Under the pieces are notes generated by a model that was given only the letters and a program-made list of their open reading frames with translations, did not search any database and was not told where the DNA came from. The position numbers and the translations under genes were made by a program. A stretch of DNA of 8,704 bases from UBA1127 sp034422455. Its GTDB lineage: Bacteria > Chloroflexota > Dehalococcoidia > Lucifugimonadales > UBA1127. The stretch is from assembly GCA_034422455.1 (NCBI GenBank), contig DAOUJQ010000007.1, forward strand, positions 1 through 8,704, in the 5' to 3' direction. Shown in pieces: positions 6,152 through 8,704 of the stretch (its first letter is position 1; every line of letters begins with the position of its first letter).

Positions 6152-6184
6152 CCCGCCCCTCTGGGTTCCTGCCTTCGCAGGAAC
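6152..6184. repeat. 'cccctctggg + GTTCCTGC/GCAGGAAC' palindromic repeat (copy 1)
   Basis: The 14-base lead cccgcccctctggg (6152-6165) is followed by a perfect 8-bp stem GTTCCTGC (6165-6172) / GCAGGAAC (6177-6184) with a four-base loop. The same lead and an equivalent stem with compensating base changes occur at 8097-8129, which points to selection for pairing or a common mobile ancestor. Confidence 0.7.
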
Positions 6185-6210
6185 GACGGGCGTGGGGCAG
6201 GGAGAGCGGG

Positions 6211-6240
6211 AGGGCGACCACAAGGGTCGTCCCTACGGGC
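6211..6240. repeat. Imperfect palindromic repeat 'gggcgaccacaagggtcgtccct'
   Basis: AGGGCGACC and GGTCGTCCCT pair imperfectly around a short loop. Its translation (GDHKGRPYG) is one I recognise from spurious N-terminal extensions in other genomes, which suggests a dispersed intergenic element. It lies upstream of the TPP-enzyme promoter and argues against starting that gene at 6192. Confidence 0.5.
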
Positions 6241-6242
6241 GC

Positions 6243-6271
6243 GTCACACCTCGCCCCCGGTGCGCTACAAT
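6243..6271 (+). promoter_or_regulatory. Candidate promoter for the TPP enzyme
   Basis: GTCACA (6243-6248) and TACAAT (6266-6271) are 17 bases apart; the -10 matches five of six positions and the -35 four of six. The predicted RNA start near 6278 lies before the SD GGAGG (6302-6306) and ATG 6312, and excludes upstream starts. Confidence 0.5.
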
Positions 6272-6311
6272 GCGTCCGTTCATTGCACGAGAACCGTACT
6301 TGGAGGCTGGC

Positions 6312-7958
6312 ATGAAGACCGTTGACGCCATCATCGACATTCTGCAGCGGGAGAAGGTGGAGTTCCTGAGCTGCTTCCCGACCACGTCGGTCATCGACGC
6401 GGCGGCGTCCGCGGGGATGCGGCCCGTCATCTGCCGGCAGGAGCGCGTGGGCGTGGGCATTGCGGACGGGTTTGCACGGGTGACCAACGGGCGTCGGCCG
6501 GCGGTGTTCGCGATGCAGTACGGGCCGGGTGCGGAGAACGCCTTCGCGGGGGTGGCGACGGCCTACTCGGACTCGACGCCGATGCTGCTGATCCCGCTGG
6601 GGCAGGCGAGCGCCATCGCGGGGGTGCCGCCCATCTTCAGCTCGGAGGAGAGCTACAACGCCGTGACCAAGTGGGTCGAGCGGCTGGACCACCCGCACCG
6701 GCTCCCGGAGGTGATGCGCCGCGCCTTCAGCCGCCTCTACCACGGCAAGCCCGGCCCGGTCATGGTCGAGTTCGCCGCGGACATCATGGACACGGACATC
6801 GGCGACGCGGTGGACGGCTACTCGGCCGTCGCGTCGACGCGCTCCTCGGCGGACCCGCGCGACGTGCTGGCAGCGGCACGGGCCCTCGTCGAGGCCGAGC
6901 GGCCGGTGATCTTCGCCGGGCAGGGCGTGCTGTACGCGGAGGCGACCGACGAGCTCGTCGCGCTGGCGGAGCTGCTGCAGATACCCGTCGTGACGACGAT
7001 GCTGGGCAAGAGCGCCTTCCCGGAGGACCACCCGCTGTCCGGCGGGACGGTCGCGACGGTCATGACGGCCCACGGCTACCGGGCGATGGCCGACGCCGAC
7101 GTGGTGCTGGCCGTGGGCGCGAGCCTGACGCGGCACCCGATGTCCATCACGGTGCCGCCGGGCAAGACGGTCATCCACGCCGTCAACGACGAGGCCGACA
7201 TCAACAAGGGCTACCCGGCCGCCTACCCGATCCTGGGCGACGCCAAGCTGACGCTGGCCCAGTTCGCGGAGGCGGTGGCGGAGGTGCGGGGCACGAGCGC
7301 GCCCCGCGACAACAACGTCGCGGCCGAGCTTGCGGAGCAGCGGGACGCGTGGATGGGGGAATGGACGCCGCTGCTGACGTCCGGCGAGACGCCCATCAAC
7401 CCGTACCGGGTCATCCACGAGATGCAGCGGGCCATCCCGCCGTCGGAGGCCATCGTGACGCACGACTCGGGCAGCCCGCGGGACCAGATGCTGCCGTTCT
7501 ACCTGGCGCCGACGCCGCGCAGCTACCTGGGCTGGGGCAAGTCGCACGGGTTGGGCACGGGGCTGGGGCTGACCATCGGTGCGAAGCTGGCGGAGCCGGA
7601 CAAGGTGTGCATCAACGTCATGGGCGACGCCGCGTTCGGCATGACGGGGCTGGACGTGGAGACCGCCGTGCGGGCCGAGGTGCCGATCATCACCGTCGTG
7701 TTCAACAACGGCACGATGGCCATCGAGAACCGGAACATGATCTCGTCGCACGAGCGGTACAAGGCGCGGGACCTGGGCGGCGAGTACGCGGCCATCGGCC
7801 GGGCGCTGGGGGCGCACTCGGAGCGGGTCACGGACCCGGAGGACGTGGGCCCGGCGTTCCAGCGCGCCCGCCGCGTGACGGAGGAGCAGGGGCAGGCGGT
7901 GCTGCTGGAGTTCATCACGTCGGCGGAGACGCGGTTCTCGCACCGGCGGGCGTTGTAG
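6312..7958 (+). CDS. Thiamine-diphosphate-dependent enzyme, acetolactate synthase/benzoylformate decarboxylase-like
   Basis: A 548-residue enzyme of the three-domain TPP family. The N-terminal PYR domain carries the catalytic glutamate E44 (CRQERVG) and YGPGAENAFAGVATAYSDSTP (70-90) near the active site. The middle domain (about 183-325) is a Rossmann-like fold of the type that binds FAD or ADP in some relatives. The C-terminal PP domain has the TPP/Mg motif G438-D439-A440 ... N465-N466 with normal spacing. Such enzymes act on 2-oxoacids (decarboxylation or carboligation); the substrate cannot be set from sequence, so I avoid ilvB. No regulatory subunit gene follows. ATG 6312 is chosen: SD GGAGG lies five bases before it and the promoter is at 6243-6271. 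The open frame extends back to 6192, but that part reads through a repeat and the promoter. It is divergent from lhgO. Confidence 0.9.
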   Translation: MKTVDAIIDILQREKVEFLSCFPTTSVIDAAASAGMRPVICRQERVGVGIADGFARVTNGRRPAVFAMQYGPGAENAFAGVATAYSDSTPMLLIPLGQASAIAGVPPIFSSEESYNAVTKWVERLDHPHRLPEVMRRAFSRLYHGKPGPVMVEFAADIMDTDIGDAVDGYSAVASTRSSADPRDVLAAARALVEAERPVIFAGQGVLYAEATDELVALAELLQIPVVTTMLGKSAFPEDHPLSGGTVATVMTAHGYRAMADADVVLAVGASLTRHPMSITVPPGKTVIHAVNDEADINKGYPAAYPILGDAKLTLAQFAEAVAEVRGTSAPRDNNVAAELAEQRDAWMGEWTPLLTSGETPINPYRVIHEMQRAIPPSEAIVTHDSGSPRDQMLPFYLAPTPRSYLGWGKSHGLGTGLGLTIGAKLAEPDKVCINVMGDAAFGMTGLDVETAVRAEVPIITVVFNNGTMAIENRNMISSHERYKARDLGGEYAAIGRALGAHSERVTDPEDVGPAFQRARRVTEEQGQAVLLEFITSAETRFSHRRAL

Positions 7959-7961
7959 GGG

Positions 7962-7982
7962 CCTTCGACGGGCTCAGGGCGG
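7962..7982. repeat. 'ccttcgacgggctcagggc' dispersed repeat (copy 2)
   Basis: It is the same core as at 3781 and 8193, with a/g changes. It begins four bases after the stop codon of the TPP enzyme. Confidence 0.7.
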
Positions 7983-8021
7983 GGTTGGCTGGGGGGAGTC
8001 GGGCGTCGTTGGGCGCGGGGG

Positions 8022-8084
8022 ACCCCCATCCCAACCCCGTATCGAGTACGGGGCAGGCTCTTCCCCCTGCGAGGGGGAAGGGGT
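8022..8084. repeat. 'acccccatcc...cttccccc' palindromic repeat (copy 2), with an inserted hairpin
   Basis: It opens with acccccatcccaa like the copy at 3714. It contains CCCCGTA/TACGGGG (8035-8041 with 8047-8053) and then a perfect 9-bp stem CTTCCCCCT/AGGGGGAAG (8060-8068 with 8072-8080, three-base loop). The first hairpin is absent from the 3714 copy, so the element appears modular. Confidence 0.65.
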
Positions 8085-8096
8085 TCCCCGCCCGGC

Positions 8097-8129
8097 CCCG
8101 CCCCTCTGGGCCCCTGCCTGCGCAGGGGC
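8097..8129. repeat. 'cccctctggg + GCCCCTGC/GCAGGGGC' palindromic repeat (copy 2)
   Basis: It has the same 14-base lead as at 6152, then a perfect 8-bp stem (8110-8117 with 8122-8129). The stem sequence differs from the other copy while pairing is kept. A truncated third version (gggttcctgcct) follows at 8146-8157, next to a GTACC/GGTAC palindrome. Confidence 0.65.
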
Positions 8130-8192
8130 GACGAAATGGAGGGTTGGGTTCCTGCCTCGTACCGGGTACGGGGACGGCGGCGCTGTAGGGGC

Positions 8193-8218
8193 CCTTCGAC
8201 AGGCTCAGGGCGAACGGA
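8193..8218. repeat. 'ccttcgacaggctcagggcgaacgga' dispersed repeat (copy 3)
   Basis: It is the third copy of the 'ttcgacaagctcagg' family and ends with gcgaacgga as at 3781-3817. It lies immediately before the AT-rich island. Confidence 0.75.
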
Positions 8219-8231
8219 GCGGCAGCTCCAG

Positions 8232-8345
8232 CTACGAATCGTTTTTGTTTCCATTCGAAAAAATTTTTTCCGGGGAACGAATCCCCTATAAAATCGTCCT
8301 CTGCAGATACGATTGGAAATTTTCATTTTCGGTCGCTTTTGGGTG
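8232..8345. other. AT-rich island with A6T6 tract and small inverted repeats
   Basis: It stands out from the GC-rich surroundings. It has A6T6 (8258-8269), GGGG-aacgaat-CCCC (8272-8286), AATCGT/ACGATT (8292-8297 with 8309-8314) and a direct repeat ACGAATC (8234-8240, 8277-8283). TATAAA occurs at 8287-8292. It may be a bent or easily melted regulatory region, an element boundary, or acquired DNA. An open frame crossing it from a TTG at 8245 has no SD or recognisable protein and is not called. Confidence 0.45.
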
Positions 8346-8537
8346 GCCTCGAGGGGGCATTGGGGCAAATTCTGCGACTCTTAGGGCACTTTCATCTCCT
8401 CCGTTGAGCTTGCCGGGTTTGGGCAGTCGAGGCGGGGCGAGCTCGGCACCGGCATGGAGCAAGGGTAGTAGACGGGATTGTGCGAGCGCGAGGGGCAGGT
8501 GTCAGGGCATCGCGAACCGGACCCTGCCATCACGTGC

Positions 8538-8566
8538 TTGCGGCCAAGCGCGGCGGCGTCTAGCCT
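8538..8566 (+). promoter_or_regulatory. Candidate promoter giving a leaderless transcript
   Basis: TTGCGG (8538-8543) and TAGCCT (8561-8566, fits TANNNT) are 17 bases apart. The ATG at 8573 begins seven bases after the -10 box, which is where RNA synthesis would start. There is no SD before this ATG, consistent with leaderless translation. Confidence 0.4.
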
Positions 8567-8572
8567 CGATGC

Positions 8573-8704
8573 ATGGAGAAGAACGACGAATCCCACAACC
8601 AAACACCCAAGCGCCGGAAGCGGAACCGCGGAGGGCAGCCGGGCAACCGGAACGCCATGAAGCACGGGTACTACTCGTCTTACCTCACGCCTGAGGAGCG
8701 GCGG
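8573..8704 (+). CDS. Terminase small-subunit-like/mobile-element protein, N-terminal fragment (partial at window edge)
   Basis: The first 44 residues of a gene running off the right edge. The N-terminus is polar and strongly basic (KRRKRNR, 13-19). Then comes GGQPGNRNAMKHGYYSSYLT (20-39), ending TPEERR. The pattern GGQPGN-x-NA-x-KHG-x-YS is one I know from phage terminase small-subunit-like and other short DNA-binding proteins of mobile elements; the assignment is by motif only. An in-frame TAG at 8561 limits the start to 8573. There is no SD, and promoter-like boxes are placed for a leaderless message. The preceding repeat cluster and AT-rich island are compatible with an element boundary. 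If it is not a terminase, it is a small basic DNA-binding protein of unknown role. Confidence 0.7.
   Translation, partial: MEKNDESHNQTPKRRKRNRGGQPGNRNAMKHGYYSSYLTPEERR

Larger units (their letters stand above)
7959..8572. other. 614-base non-coding gap with hairpin repeats and an AT-rich island
   Basis: No convincing gene lies here. The first half (7959-8220) is a cluster of palindromic repeats, listed separately. Next comes an AT-rich island (8232-8345), then a GC-rich stretch (8346-8572) in which I recognise nothing except the promoter-like boxes at 8538-8566. No tRNA fold or clear U-tailed terminator for the TPP gene is visible; the repeat hairpins may end transcription. Confidence 0.6.

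Noticed and set aside
6192..6311. N-terminal extension of the TPP enzyme by 40 residues
   Set aside because: It translates a dispersed repeat and the promoter region; ATG 6312 has a proper SD and fits the family start.
6063..7943. A very long open frame (626 codons) on the minus strand across the TPP enzyme gene
   Set aside because: It is the antisense shadow of a clear TPP enzyme in GC-rich DNA; its composition is dominated by R, H, V, A and G with no recognisable domain, and it runs through intergenic repeats.
6671..8188. A long plus-strand frame overlapping the TPP enzyme out of register
   Set aside because: It is a low-complexity G/R/A/D-rich frame-shifted shadow that continues through the repeat cluster.
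3714..8218. Possible CRISPR array or complete insertion sequence among the repeats
   Set aside because: The repeats are irregularly spaced, differ in sequence and have no spacer regularity, Cas genes or transposase.
7523..8368. Minus-strand frame across the TPP gene end, repeats and AT-rich island
   Set aside because: Its peptide includes RPEPVEG-type translations of the dispersed repeats and has no domain.
8346..8572. Possible structured RNA gene before the terminal CDS
   Set aside because: I saw only short, long-looped pairings such as CAGGG/CCCTG and no tRNA, SRP RNA or RNase P signatures.
8245..8694. Plus-strand frame from a TTG start through the AT-rich island into the terminal gene
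   Set aside because: It has no SD or recognisable motif, and it overlaps the terminase-like gene in another frame.

Overview
The window is GC-rich bacterial DNA with dense coding on both strands. Several intergenic gaps carry short palindromic repeats related to the 'ttcgacaagctcagg' type. The mix of a phthalate-dioxygenase-type Rieske oxygenase, an L-2-hydroxyglutarate oxidase, a thiamine-diphosphate (TPP) enzyme and a secreted protein ending in a single EF-hand/dockerin-like module fits an environmental Chloroflexota lineage, such as a SAR202-like Dehalococcoidia. That assignment is inference from gene style and repeats; no rRNA or marker gene is present.

Layout. The left third (1-3678) is read on the minus strand. 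A complete Rieske oxygenase gene (3678 to 2365) ends at a good intrinsic terminator (2316-2339). Next, behind its own promoter and a structured leader, comes a secreted Calx-beta/cadherin-like/EF-hand protein (1996 to 650). After it starts a second, nearly identical Rieske oxygenase (578 to the window edge). The two Rieske copies align without gaps at an offset of exactly 3100 bases, about 93% identical in DNA, and the identity stops just upstream of the Shine-Dalgarno (SD) sequence.

The middle (3679-4821) holds a repeat-bearing gap, a small four-helix membrane protein of unknown function (minus) and, divergently, a coiled-coil protein built of 11-residue repeats with a C-terminal membrane anchor (plus). 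The right part has L-2-hydroxyglutarate oxidase (minus, 6036 to 4822) divergent from a TPP-dependent acetolactate-synthase-like enzyme (plus, 6312-7958). A 614-base gap full of hairpin repeats and an AT-rich island follows. The window ends inside a gene whose basic N-terminus resembles phage terminase small-subunit-type proteins; it may be transcribed without a leader and may mark the edge of a mobile element.

The most notable signal is a run of ten C (gene strand) just upstream of the annotated ATG of the secreted protein. A much better start (GTG with SD AAGGAGG at 2036) lies on the far side of the run and is out of frame by one base. Losing one C or gaining two would fuse it in frame to the signal peptide. 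This looks like a phase-variable on/off switch, unless it is a homopolymer sequencing error. I see no CRISPR array, tRNA, rRNA or complete insertion sequence, and no multi-gene defence or other clearly undescribed system.
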